DNA of 32,882 bases from an uncultured Acidobacteriota bacterium (lineage in GTDB: Bacteria; Acidobacteriota; Terriglobia; UBA7540): positions 1 through 32,882 of the forward strand of contig CALCEB010000018.1 of assembly GCA_937900045.1 (NCBI GenBank), in the 5' to 3' direction. The notes beneath the pieces are model-generated. The model saw nothing but the letters and a program-made list of their open reading frames with translations, was not told the DNA's origin and made no database searches. Both the position numbers and the translations under genes were made by a program. Shown here one piece after another: positions 22,255 to 30,565 of the stretch. Within the stretch, counting starts at the first letter, position 1; the number at the start of each line of letters is the position of its first letter.

Positions 22255-24222
22255 ATGTGCGGCATCACCGGATTTGTGGCGGCCGGAGGGAACGGGGAAG
22301 AAATCACGGCCCGTATCCATCGCATGGCATCTACTCTCGCCCACCGGGGTCCGGACGATTCGGGCGTCTGGGTGGACGCGGCGGCGGGCGTGGCGCTCGG
22401 CCACCGGCGGCTCTCAATTGTCGATCTCTCGCCGCAAGGCCATCAGCCGATGCTCTCCGCTTGCGGCCGCTACGCGATGGTCTTCAACGGCGAGGTCTAT
22501 AACTTTGCCGAACTCCGCAGTGAGCTTGAACCGCAAGGCCACGCTTTTCGCGGCCATTCTGATACCGAAGTCATGCTCGCCGCCATTTGCCAGTGGGGCC
22601 TTGAAGCGGCCCTCCAGCGCTTCACCGGCATGTTCGCTTTCGCGCTCTGGGATCGAAACGAGCATGTTCTCTATCTGGCGCGCGACCGGTTGGGCATCAA
22701 ACCAATCTATTACGGCTGGGCGGGACGAACCTTCCTTTTTGCATCCGAACTGAAGGCCATTCGCGCGCATCCCGATTTTACAGCTCAGGTGGATCGTGGC
22801 TCGCTGGCGCTGTTTCTCCGATTCAGTTGCATTCCTCAGCCTCACTCGATTTATCGAGGCATCGGCAAGTTGCCCCCAGGCTGTATGCTTTCTCTCAAAC
22901 TGTGCGAGTCAGGCGGAAGAGGCCCTGAAAGGGTTCAGGCTTATTGGTCGCTGGCCGAAGTTTCGAAACAGGCTGCGCAGGAGCCTTTCAGAGACGATCT
23001 GCAAGAGGCAGCGAGGGAGTTGGAGCTGCTGCTGCGAACTGCGGTCCGCCAACGCATGATCGCCGATGTTCCGTTGGGCGCGTTTCTCTCTGGGGGCATT
23101 GATTCCTCAACGGTTGTTGCGCTGATGCAGGCGGAAAGCAGCCGTCCCGTAAAAACGTTCACCATCGGATTTCATGTTGACGCGTTCAATGAGGCCGTCC
23201 ACGCCCAAGCCGTAGCCGCTCACTTGGGCACCGAGCATACTGAGGCCTACGTAACGGCGGATGAAGCCTTGGCCGTGGTGCCGCGTCTGCCCGCATATTA
23301 TGACGAACCGTTTGCGGACTCCTCGCAGATTCCCACCTATTTGGTCTCGGCGTTAGCGCGCCGGCACGTGACGGTAACCCTGTCCGGCGACGGCGGGGAT
23401 GAGTTGTTCGGTGGATATGACCGCTACGCGATGGGGTCCAAGGTGTGGATGATTCTGCGCCTGGCGCCGTACCGCTGGCGCCGCCTCGCCAGGCGGATGC
23501 TCCAATCATTTTTGGGATTCAACGAAGACTCGCAGCCAACCCTTCCAGCAAACCGGCCAGCCAGCTCACGCCTGGGAGAACTGCAAAGCAAAGGAGGAAG
23601 GATGGCGGCGCTGCTTGCCGCGAAGCAGCTTGAGGACTTTTATTTTGCATCCTTTTCCCATTGGCAGGATCCGGCAACGGTGATGGAAGGGTACGAAGAG
23701 AGCGCAACTATTTTGAGTGGACTGCCGCTGTTTCGGGACATTCGCGGTATCGCGCAGCGCATGATGTTTTTCGACACAGTTTTCTATTTGCCGGATGACA
23801 TTCTGGTGAAGCTTGACCGCGCCAGCATGGCCGTGGGCCTGGAGTCTCGCGTTCCCCTCCTCGATCATCACGTGGTAGAATTCGCGGCGCGTCTTCCGCT
23901 TTCGCTCAAGATTCATGGGGGACGAACTAAAGGGGTGCTGCGGGAGATATTGCAAAAATACCTGCCCGGAGAGCTCACCGGGCGGCCGAAGATGGGCTTC
24001 AGCGTTCCGCTCGGAAATTGGCTGCGCGGGCCGCTCCGGGACTGGGCGGAGTTATTGCTGGGTGAAACGCGCCTGCGCAACGAGGGCTTCTTCAAAGTGG
24101 GACCCATCCGGCGCTTGTGGCAGGCCCACCTTGCCGGAAGCGCTGAGGCGCCATACCAATTGTGGGACGTGCTCATGTTCCAGGCGTGGTGGGAGTATTG
24201 GCGGAATGGCCATGCGAAGTGA
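22255..24222 (+). CDS. asnB: Asparagine synthase (glutamine-hydrolysing)
   Basis: This 655-aa two-domain amidotransferase has a glutaminase half beginning MCGITGFVA (Cys2 nucleophile after Met removal), with HRGPDDSG, GHRRLSIVDLS, FNGEVYNF and HSDTEVMLAA. The synthetase half carries the PP-loop LSGGIDSS (278-285), LSGDGGDELFGGYDRY and YYDEPFADSS. LPDDILVKLDRASMAVGLESRVPLLDH and the KMGFSVP block follow. Length fits the group found in exopolysaccharide clusters, where the substrate may be a sugar acid or peptide rather than aspartate; the epimerase just upstream supports that reading. Start ATG is fixed by Cys2. The insertion at about 415-465 (QPTLPANRPASSRLGELQSK) is family-typical. Confidence 0.92.
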   Translation: MCGITGFVAAGGNGEEITARIHRMASTLAHRGPDDSGVWVDAAAGVALGHRRLSIVDLSPQGHQPMLSACGRYAMVFNGEVYNFAELRSELEPQGHAFRGHSDTEVMLAAICQWGLEAALQRFTGMFAFALWDRNEHVLYLARDRLGIKPIYYGWAGRTFLFASELKAIRAHPDFTAQVDRGSLALFLRFSCIPQPHSIYRGIGKLPPGCMLSLKLCESGGRGPERVQAYWSLAEVSKQAAQEPFRDDLQEAARELELLLRTAVRQRMIADVPLGAFLSGGIDSSTVVALMQAESSRPVKTFTIGFHVDAFNEAVHAQAVAAHLGTEHTEAYVTADEALAVVPRLPAYYDEPFADSSQIPTYLVSALARRHVTVTLSGDGGDELFGGYDRYAMGSKVWMILRLAPYRWRRLARRMLQSFLGFNEDSQPTLPANRPASSRLGELQSKGGRMAALLAAKQLEDFYFASFSHWQDPATVMEGYEESATILSGLPLFRDIRGIAQRMMFFDTVFYLPDDILVKLDRASMAVGLESRVPLLDHHVVEFAARLPLSLKIHGGRTKGVLREILQKYLPGELTGRPKMGFSVPLGNWLRGPLRDWAELLLGETRLRNEGFFKVGPIRRLWQAHLAGSAEAPYQLWDVLMFQAWWEYWRNGHAK

Positions 24223-24363
24223 GACGGACCCGGTTCAGGACTGAAACGGGTGGGCTGGCTTTTCACTTTGCGGCCCCTTGCGCCTTGGCGAGAAAGTTTG
24301 ATTTTTGCGCTCTTGGAGACTCTAGCAAAAGCACGAATTAGCATTCATCCGTAGAAAGGTACC

Positions 24364-26568
24364 ATGAATCGAGCGCCGGAAAAGGCAAGCTGGGTCCCTT
24401 TTGGGATCGGTTTCGTCAAACCGCACCACTATCTGGACATGTTGCGTGTGGCTTGGGAGAACCGCTCGAGCCTTGGGTATGCCTGGCGCATCTTGCAGCA
24501 CGGCGTGTGTGACGGCTGTTCGCTGGGCCCTTACGGACTTCACGATAACACCATGAAAGGCGTTCATCTGTGTATGACGCGGCTGAAATTTTTGCGCGTG
24601 AATACCATGCCGCCGCTCGATCATTCCCTGCTTCGAAACACCGAACCGCTTCGCCGCCTGCCCAACATGGAGCTGCGCAATCTTGGGCGGTTGGCCTATC
24701 CCATGATTCGCCGCAAGGGCGAAGCCGGGTTTCACCGCGTGAACTGGGACGAAGCGCTCAACGTCATCGCGGAAGCAATTCGCCGCGCTGAGCCCAACCA
24801 TCTCGCCATCTACAACACTTCCCGCGGCCTGACCAATGAGTCCTACTACGTCGCCCAGAAAGTGGCGCGGGTCCTGGGCACAAGCCACGTGGACAACGCC
24901 GCACGCCTGTGCCACGCGGCCTCCACCACCGGCCTGAAGCAAACTATCGGCGTTGGGGCTTCCACGTGCTCTTGCTCGGATTGGATCGGAACGGACCTTA
25001 TCGTCCTGGCCGGGTCGAATCTGGCCAATAATCAGCCCGTCGCTATGAAGTATCTCTACTACGCCAAGCGCAAGGGCACGCGAATTCTTGTGGTGAATCC
25101 ATATCGCGAGCCGGGTCTTGAGAATTACTGGATTCCCTCGGTCACCCGCAGCGCCGTTTTCGGAACCCACGTCATGGACGATTTCTTTCAGGTGCGGGTT
25201 GGCGGCGACATCGCATTCTTCGATGGCGTTCTGAAATGCCTGATCGAACGCGATTGGCTGGATCATGATTTCATCCGCGCTCACACCCAAGGTTTTGAGG
25301 ATGTGAAGCGGGCCGTGACCAGCCTTGCCTGGGAGGAGATTGAGAAGAGCGCGGGCCTGGGCCGGGATTCAATGTTGCGCTTTGCCGAAGCCTGCGGGAA
25401 GGCCAGAACTGGCATCTTCATCTGGAGCATGGGCCTCACCCAGCACCGCTTCGGAGTGGGGAATGTTAAATCGCTGGTCAACGTGGCGCTGGCGCGCGGA
25501 TTTCTGGGCCGCGAGCACTGCGGCCTGGTACCCGTTCGCGGGCACAGTGGGGTTCAAGGCGCAGCGGAAGTGGGCAGTGTGCCTAACTCGTTCCCCGGCG
25601 GCCAACCGGTGAATGAGGAAACCGCCAAGCATTTTTCCGGGCTTTGGGGCTTTCCTGTCCCTTCGAAACCCGGCATGACCGCCGCCGAGATGGTGGACGC
25701 GGCCTGCCGGGGCGAACTGGACGTGTTTTACATTCAGGGAGGGAATTTTCTGGAGACGTTGCCCGATCCTGCGCACTCGGGGCAGGGACTGGCGCGCGTT
25801 CCCTGCCGGGTACATCAGGATATCTTCCTCAACAGCTCCATGTTTGCCGGGCCTGGTGAGGTTGTGGTGCTGCTCCCAGGGCAAACCCGATACGAGCAGG
25901 CTGGTGGAGGAACTATTACCAATACCGAAAGGAGAATTCGCTACTCTCCCGAAATTCCCGGACCGCGCTACGGCGAAACCAAGCCCGAATGGGAGATTCC
26001 CATGCTCATCGCGGAGCGGGCGCTCGGGCCGGAAAAGCGAGGGCTGATCCATTTCAACAATACCCAGGAAATTCGTGACGAAATGGAGCGCGTCATCCCC
26101 ATGTATCGCGGCATCGGCGGCTTGCGACAGGAAGGCGAATCCGTCCAATACGGCGGGCCTCTGCTGTGCACGGGAGGAAATTGCCCAACTCCAGACGGCC
26201 GCGCGGTGTTTACGCCAGTTTCGATTCCGCCTTCCGGCCCTGATGACACTTTCTTCCTCACCACCCGGCGCGGCCGGCAATTTAATTCCATGATCTTTGG
26301 TGGGAAGGACGCGTTCAGCAACGCCGGCCGGCAGGATATTCTTACTTCAACTCAGGATGCCAAGAGACTGGGACTTGCCACAGGTGCCCGGATCAGGCTG
26401 GTTTCGGAGGTGGGAGCAATGGAAGGAATTTGCCGGCTGGCGGACGTGGCGCCTGGAACATTGCAAGCTTATTGGCCCGAAGCGAACATTCTATTGCCAA
26501 GAATCCTCGATCCTGGCAGCATGGAGCCGGATTATAATGTGCGAGTCCGCATCGAGAAGGTTCGGTGA
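24364..26568 (+). CDS. FdhF/YdeP-like molybdopterin oxidoreductase
   Basis: This 734-aa protein belongs to the DMSO reductase superfamily, subgroup of FdhF2/YdeP 'formate dehydrogenase-like alpha subunits' (TIGR01701 type). Near the N-terminus CDGCSLGPYGLHDNTMKGVHLC (Cys49, 52, 70) precedes NLGRLAYPMIRR and the molybdopterin domain with HVDNAARLCHAAS, DLIVLAGSNLANNQP, KGTRILVVNP and the C-terminal FFLTTRRGRQFNSM plus DAKRLGLATGARIRL block. No Tat signal is seen, so it is cytoplasmic. Substrate is unknown: related YdeP is tied to acid resistance. No accessory FdhD or partner gene adjoins. ATG 24364 is preceded by a GAAAGG at 24354-24359. The 141-bp gap after asnB suggests its own promoter. Confidence 0.85.
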   Translation: MNRAPEKASWVPFGIGFVKPHHYLDMLRVAWENRSSLGYAWRILQHGVCDGCSLGPYGLHDNTMKGVHLCMTRLKFLRVNTMPPLDHSLLRNTEPLRRLPNMELRNLGRLAYPMIRRKGEAGFHRVNWDEALNVIAEAIRRAEPNHLAIYNTSRGLTNESYYVAQKVARVLGTSHVDNAARLCHAASTTGLKQTIGVGASTCSCSDWIGTDLIVLAGSNLANNQPVAMKYLYYAKRKGTRILVVNPYREPGLENYWIPSVTRSAVFGTHVMDDFFQVRVGGDIAFFDGVLKCLIERDWLDHDFIRAHTQGFEDVKRAVTSLAWEEIEKSAGLGRDSMLRFAEACGKARTGIFIWSMGLTQHRFGVGNVKSLVNVALARGFLGREHCGLVPVRGHSGVQGAAEVGSVPNSFPGGQPVNEETAKHFSGLWGFPVPSKPGMTAAEMVDAACRGELDVFYIQGGNFLETLPDPAHSGQGLARVPCRVHQDIFLNSSMFAGPGEVVVLLPGQTRYEQAGGGTITNTERRIRYSPEIPGPRYGETKPEWEIPMLIAERALGPEKRGLIHFNNTQEIRDEMERVIPMYRGIGGLRQEGESVQYGGPLLCTGGNCPTPDGRAVFTPVSIPPSGPDDTFFLTTRRGRQFNSMIFGGKDAFSNAGRQDILTSTQDAKRLGLATGARIRLVSEVGAMEGICRLADVAPGTLQAYWPEANILLPRILDPGSMEPDYNVRVRIEKVR

Positions 26569-26614
26569 AACCCGCAGACCTGGGGATATTCAACGTTGGG
26601 GGAATCTCATCGCG

Positions 26615-27097
26615 CTATGGGATGGCCGAGTCGGACGAGGTGGCCGTCTGGGTGCCGTCGGTCCGGATGATAAAGGTCTGGTCCGAGTAGTAGTACGAAT
26701 TTCCCGTAATGCCAAGCTGAGAAGGATTAGCATTCAGCGTATACGCCTGATAAAACCCATTCGAATCGGGCGACCCCGGCGAATATACCAAGGTATAGCC
26801 GTTCTTTTCGCCCGATGCCAGAACGCTATCAATGATCCCTGCGGCGGAAAAAGTCGGCTGACCGCCCCCAGAAGGAGGCTGCAGGACGACTAGGGCCGAG
26901 GCAAACCCTTGACCGTAATCCGAAATATAGGTGATATTTGCTTCGTTGATTGCCCGGCAACTTTCGACCGCCGAAGCTTGGTTGGCGGCAATTCGGGCGC
27001 GCAAATAGTTGGGTACAGCAATGGCAGCGATGATGAGGATGATTGCCACAACTAATAGAAGCTCGATTAGGGAGAAGCCTTTCTCGCTGCCCTTCAC
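26615..27097 (-). CDS. Type IV prepilin-like protein (PilA/GspG-like)
   Basis: This 160-aa protein has a short leader MKGSEKG followed by FSLIELLLVVAIILIIAAIA. The prepilin peptidase cut would fall after Gly7, giving F+1 and Glu+5, the canonical type III/IV pilin signal. The hydrophobic helix continues with VPNYLRARIAANQASAVES, typical of pilins and pseudopilins. The C-terminal domain is rich in Gly, Ser, Tyr and Asn, with no cysteine pair for a D-loop. GTG 27097 is chosen over a longer ATG reading: AGGAGG lies 7 nt upstream and the short leader is standard. It is probably the major subunit or a minor pilin. No assembly genes are nearby. A sigma-54 promoter lies upstream. Confidence 0.9.
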   Translation of the reverse strand: MKGSEKGFSLIELLLVVAIILIIAAIAVPNYLRARIAANQASAVESCRAINEANITYISDYGQGFASALVVLQPPSGGGQPTFSAAGIIDSVLASGEKNGYTLVYSPGSPDSNGFYQAYTLNANPSQLGITGNSYYYSDQTFIIRTDGTQTATSSDSAIP

Positions 27098-27170
27098 GTC
27101 AGTACCTCCTGGCCATTTGCCCGGCAATTTTCGACTTGCCTTAAGATTCGCTATGGCTGGCAATGGATTG

Positions 27171-27186
27171 CGCAACTTTGAGGCCA
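27171..27186 (-). promoter_or_regulatory. Candidate sigma-54 promoter for the prepilin gene
   Basis: On the minus strand TGGCCTCAAAGTTGCG matches the -24/-12 consensus TGGCacg-N4-TTGCw, with all eight core bases (TGGC and TTGC) and exact spacing. The predicted start would be near 27160, giving a leader of about 60 nt before the GTG start. Pilin genes in several phyla are RpoN/PilR-controlled, which fits the context. No activator site was recognised. Confidence 0.6.
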
Positions 27187-27359
27187 AGATGAGCTTCGGG
27201 GTTAAACCTGTAATTATCTGATTTTAATGTATTTATCTGAATGCCGTAAACTAATGGCCGGAATTTTACATAAAACCGGCGACCGGAATGACAAAAAAGG
27301 TCACTTCTGAACCAACTTTTGACCTTGCAAGGCCAAACTCATAGCATGGTGAACTTACA

Positions 27360-28349
27360 ATGAATCGACCTTCCCGACGTTTGTTTCTCCAACAAACGGC
27401 TACACTTACGGCTTCGGTGCTGGCCGTTCCATTCTACCCAAGTCTCTTGGAATGCGCCGGTCAAGGGCCGTCGCACCCTCAGCCTGATATCCAATTTCCA
27501 ACCAGTTCCAAGGCCCGGCTGGCCGTTGCTTCCTATCCATTTCGCGCCTACATCACGGGCGGAGCCGGCCGGCCCGTGCGCAAACCCAAAGCCCCAGCCA
27601 TGACCTTGCTCGACTTCCCGGGAATGGTCGTGAAGCGATTTGGCGTGCACGGCGTCGAGCCGCTCGCTGCGCACTTCAGCTCCACCAGCGCGTCCTACTT
27701 GGGCCAATTCCGCGAGGCCGTGGAAAAGGCTGGAGCGTATGTTGCAAACATCCCACTGGATGAGCGGTATAGCTTCTATCATCCCGATGCGGCCGTCCGG
27801 CAGAAGGCGGTTGAAACCGGAAAACATTGGGTGGATGTAGCGAAGGCGATTGGCTCGCCCAGCATCCGGGCGCACATCGAGGGAGTGAGAGGCGTGAAGC
27901 CGGATGTGGACCATGCCGCGCAGAGCCTCACTCAACTGGCGGACTACGGCGCATCCCGCAACATCGTGATTAATCTCGAAAACGACGACGCCGTGAGCGA
28001 GGATGCATTCTTCATCGTTCACATCATCGAAAAAGTAAACCACCCGTTTCTTCGTGCCCTGCCGGATTTTGCGAATTCCATGCAGTCGGGCAATGCCGAC
28101 TTTGACTACCGGGCCATCACCGCCATGTTCCATCATGCCTACAACATTTCCCACGCCAAGTTCGGGGAAATGACGGATCATGGCCGCTATGTTTCAGTGG
28201 ATGTGGCAAAGACCATGGGGATCGCCAAGGCGGCGGGATACAGGGGATACTTCTCAATGGAGTGGGAGGGCCCGGGTCAGGACCCGTTTGCAGGCACGGC
28301 GAGCCTGATCAAGGAGTGCCTGAAGGACCTGAGTGTAGCATTAACTTGA
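27360..28349 (+). CDS. Tat-exported sugar phosphate isomerase/epimerase-like protein
   Basis: 329 aa. The N-terminal twin-arginine signal SRRLFLQQTATLTASVLAVP (5-24) predicts Tat export. The rest is a TIM barrel of the xylose isomerase-like (AP endonuclease 2) superfamily. Features are KARLAVASYPFRAYI (51-65), VHGVEPLAAHF, the GSPSIRAH strand, NIVINLENDD (probable metal-binding Glu), RALPDFANSM and GYFSMEWEGPG near the C-terminus. The metal-binding acids (E, D, E) seem conserved. Acidobacteriota carry many such proteins in carbohydrate loci. ATG 27360 is preceded by a small inverted repeat AAGGTCA/TGACCTT (27297-27303 and 27320-27326), possibly regulatory. It is divergent from the prepilin gene. 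Substrate is unknown. Confidence 0.87.
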   Translation: MNRPSRRLFLQQTATLTASVLAVPFYPSLLECAGQGPSHPQPDIQFPTSSKARLAVASYPFRAYITGGAGRPVRKPKAPAMTLLDFPGMVVKRFGVHGVEPLAAHFSSTSASYLGQFREAVEKAGAYVANIPLDERYSFYHPDAAVRQKAVETGKHWVDVAKAIGSPSIRAHIEGVRGVKPDVDHAAQSLTQLADYGASRNIVINLENDDAVSEDAFFIVHIIEKVNHPFLRALPDFANSMQSGNADFDYRAITAMFHHAYNISHAKFGEMTDHGRYVSVDVAKTMGIAKAAGYRGYFSMEWEGPGQDPFAGTASLIKECLKDLSVALT

Positions 28350-28357
28350 GCCGCAAG

Positions 28358-28472
28358 TGCTTCCCCATCGTGATGGTTGCAAGCTGGCCCCCCGAGCCAA
28401 CCCATCGTGCCGGATTTTTCATGCGGCTTCCATGCGAACTTGTCATCCGGCAGGCGTTCGAGCGTCTTGCAC
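28358..28472 (-). pseudogene. DinB-family relic
   Basis: On the minus strand KTLERLPDDKFAWKPHEKSG then TMGWLGG is an excellent match to the N-terminal part of DinB/YfiT-like proteins (LxRLPxDKFxWKPHEKSMTxGxLAxHLA). The match continues as QLATITMGK only after a 1-nt frame change near 28387. The true N-terminus and the metal-binding remainder are missing. The upstream end stops exactly where the 70-bp dispersed repeat copy begins (28473), suggesting truncation associated with the repeat. Confidence 0.75.
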
Positions 28473-28542
28473 AAAAAAGATTGCTATGGGGGTAAACCCA
28501 AACTCCATTGAAAACAAAGGATGACTCGAGGACCAAACCCAT
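28473..28542 (-). repeat. Dispersed 70-bp repeat, copy 2
   Basis: The reverse complement of this tract begins ATGGGTTTGGTCCTCGAGTC and matches about 60 of 70 positions of 10760-10829, in the opposite orientation. The first 20 bases are identical. The remainder of 28543-28796 is AT-rich non-coding DNA before the metallopeptidase gene and shows no motif other than short AT tracts. Confidence 0.75.
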
Positions 28543-28796
28543 GTAAAGCCCGCGAGCAAAGCCACTCGAATTCGACTAACCCATGTATTATGAGCAAGCT
28601 GAGTCGATTTCGGGAGCAATGTCATATAATTGACTTATAATCAATAGGTTAATGGACCCGCGAGGAGTTTCAAAGACAAAGTTAGGGTGGTTTTGGCAGC
28701 GATCAGCATCCTGTATGAACCTTGCTCCGCCATTGCCGATTGATTGTGCCGGAGCGGATGCCCCATCTGCGCTAACAGCACTTTGAAATAATAGGC

Positions 28797-30170
28797 ATGA
28801 AAACATTTTGGATTTTCTTCAGTTTCGTCTCATTCGCCCTATTGGCCAATCCTGTTCTATCTAGGGGACAGAAGGACCAATCCACAGGGCAGGCGCCTCA
28901 ATCCGCGCCGCAAGCAGTGCAGAAGGATTCCAGCCAAGCTCTGCTTTCCCAGGCTGACTCAGTTCTGAAAGAGATGAGCCGCATCACCGGCTTGCCCATC
29001 AAAGGGCCATTGAAAAAGCAAGTGGTCAACCGGTCTGAGATCCGGCAAATCATCACCGCCAAGCTCCATTCGGATTACACACCCGAAGAACTCGACGAGC
29101 AGGAGGCGGCGTTAAAGGCATTCGGCCTGGTTCCGGCTGATTTTAATCTGGCCAAATTCCTGACTGATTTTTACACGGAACAGGCCGCCGGCTTTTATGA
29201 TCCGAGGACGAAGACCATGTACATAGCAAGCTGGGTGGCGCCCAGCCAGCAGAACATGGTGCTGGCCCATGAGTTGACTCATGCCCTGCAGGATCAGAAC
29301 TTCGATCTTCAGAAGTATATCCAGGCCGTGAAGGATGATGACGATGCCAGCATGGCCCGGATGGCAGTGGTGGAAGGCTATGCGACCGCCGCCATGATTC
29401 AGGAATTAATGGGCTCAATTCCCCTGGCGAAGATGCCTTCGATGCAGCCTTTTATGGCCATGGCAATTCATCAAGACGCCGCCGAATTCCCGGTCTTTTC
29501 AAAAGCGCCATTCTTCTTTCGCTTCCAGGCTCTGTTCCCGTACTCGCAAGGGCTGGACTTTGTGCAGAAAGACCTCGCTCGCGCCGATTGGAAAGGGCTA
29601 GCCGGACTGTTTGCCAAACCGCCTCAAACCACGCAACAGATTTTCGATCCGGCCCTATACTTCAGCCATGCCCCTGTGGCCCAGCTTGATCTGCCCCAGC
29701 CCCCCGTTCCGGCGCGCAAGCCGAAATTCCGCAAAGTGAATGAGAATACCTTTGGTGAGCTTGGTTATTATTGCCTTCTGGCCCAGCTCATTTCCGAAAA
29801 CGAAGCCAAGTCGCTATCGCCGGCTTGGGCTGCGGATCGCTATGCGGTCTATGAAGCTCCCAAGAGCCGTCAGCTTGCTTTGATCGCGCGGACCGTTTGG
29901 ACTTCGCAGAGAAAAGCAGAACAGTTCTTTAAGGACTGCCAAGCGATCCTGCGCAAGAAATATGGGACCGGATTGAAGGTAAATTCATCCGGGACGGAAA
30001 CGTTTATTGCTTCCATCCCATTGGGCGAAGCCGTCATCATTCTCAAGGGCAGGCAATGCATATTCGGCGAAGGAATCTCCAAGGGCCAGGAAATCAAGTT
30101 TGAAAAATGGGCTGCTTTACTCAAGGATACGGTCATTTCGCCCGGAAATCAGATTGCGTCCATGCCCTGA
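28797..30170 (+). CDS. Secreted HELTH zinc metallopeptidase-like protein
   Basis: This 457-aa protein has a Sec signal (FWIFFSFVSFALLANPVLS, residues 4-22) followed by a Gln/Ser-rich linker to about 50. The catalytic motif HELTH is at 158-162 (NMVLAHELTHALQDQNFD), with a downstream Glu in VVEGYAT (193), consistent with a gluzincin-like site. AAGFYDPRTKTMYI just before the motif is typical of DUF6782/'putative metallopeptidase' families of Acidobacteriota. The C-terminal 250 residues have no recognised domain but include a second hydrophobic-core block FGELGYYCLLAQLI. It is periplasmic or secreted. ATG 28797 has no obvious Shine-Dalgarno. Substrate is unknown. Confidence 0.85.
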   Translation: MKTFWIFFSFVSFALLANPVLSRGQKDQSTGQAPQSAPQAVQKDSSQALLSQADSVLKEMSRITGLPIKGPLKKQVVNRSEIRQIITAKLHSDYTPEELDEQEAALKAFGLVPADFNLAKFLTDFYTEQAAGFYDPRTKTMYIASWVAPSQQNMVLAHELTHALQDQNFDLQKYIQAVKDDDDASMARMAVVEGYATAAMIQELMGSIPLAKMPSMQPFMAMAIHQDAAEFPVFSKAPFFFRFQALFPYSQGLDFVQKDLARADWKGLAGLFAKPPQTTQQIFDPALYFSHAPVAQLDLPQPPVPARKPKFRKVNENTFGELGYYCLLAQLISENEAKSLSPAWAADRYAVYEAPKSRQLALIARTVWTSQRKAEQFFKDCQAILRKKYGTGLKVNSSGTETFIASIPLGEAVIILKGRQCIFGEGISKGQEIKFEKWAALLKDTVISPGNQIASMP

Positions 30171-30217
30171 GACGGCAGAACCTGTAGGGTTAAATTGACG
30201 AAGGAGATTTATTCAAT

Positions 30218-30478
30218 ATGCCAGACAGCAGAGAATACGGCGGTACCAGCCGGGATACGCTCAATTGCATCCGTAAGGACCTCGAAGGCATGGGCATCAA
30301 ACTGCCCGAAGGGGACAACGGCACGATCGAGTACCAAGGCGTGAAGTTGTCCGTCACCTATTTCGAGGCGGACCAAAAGTTAGCAGTAAAAATTTTGGAT
30401 AGACCGGTGTTCGTTCCGGAGTCGATGCTGTGGCAACTTCTGGAAACCCGGATTCAGAAATGCAAGCCAAGCGCTTAG
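30218..30478 (+). CDS. Small hypothetical protein
   Basis: This 86-aa soluble protein is not recognised. It has an ATG start with GAAGGAG about 11 nt upstream. Compact alpha/beta look: DTLNCIRKDLEGMGIKLPE, then strands GTIEYQGVKLSVTYFEADQKLAVKIL and a final helix MLWQLLETRIQKC. It follows the metallopeptidase by 48 bp on the same strand, so they may be co-transcribed. Codon usage and spacing support a real gene. Confidence 0.65.
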   Translation: MPDSREYGGTSRDTLNCIRKDLEGMGIKLPEGDNGTIEYQGVKLSVTYFEADQKLAVKILDRPVFVPESMLWQLLETRIQKCKPSA

Positions 30479-30565
30479 TGCGTACGTCACAAAATGGAAA
30501 AGTTTCTCCCTCCCGCGCAAGCGGGGGTCCATCTGCAAAGCGCGAAACCAATGGCGCATTTTGGC

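Noticed and set aside
24322..25290. 322-codon open frame on the minus strand
   Set aside because: Fully antisense to the molybdopterin oxidoreductase gene, whose motifs are clear; no ribosome binding site or domain in the antisense reading.
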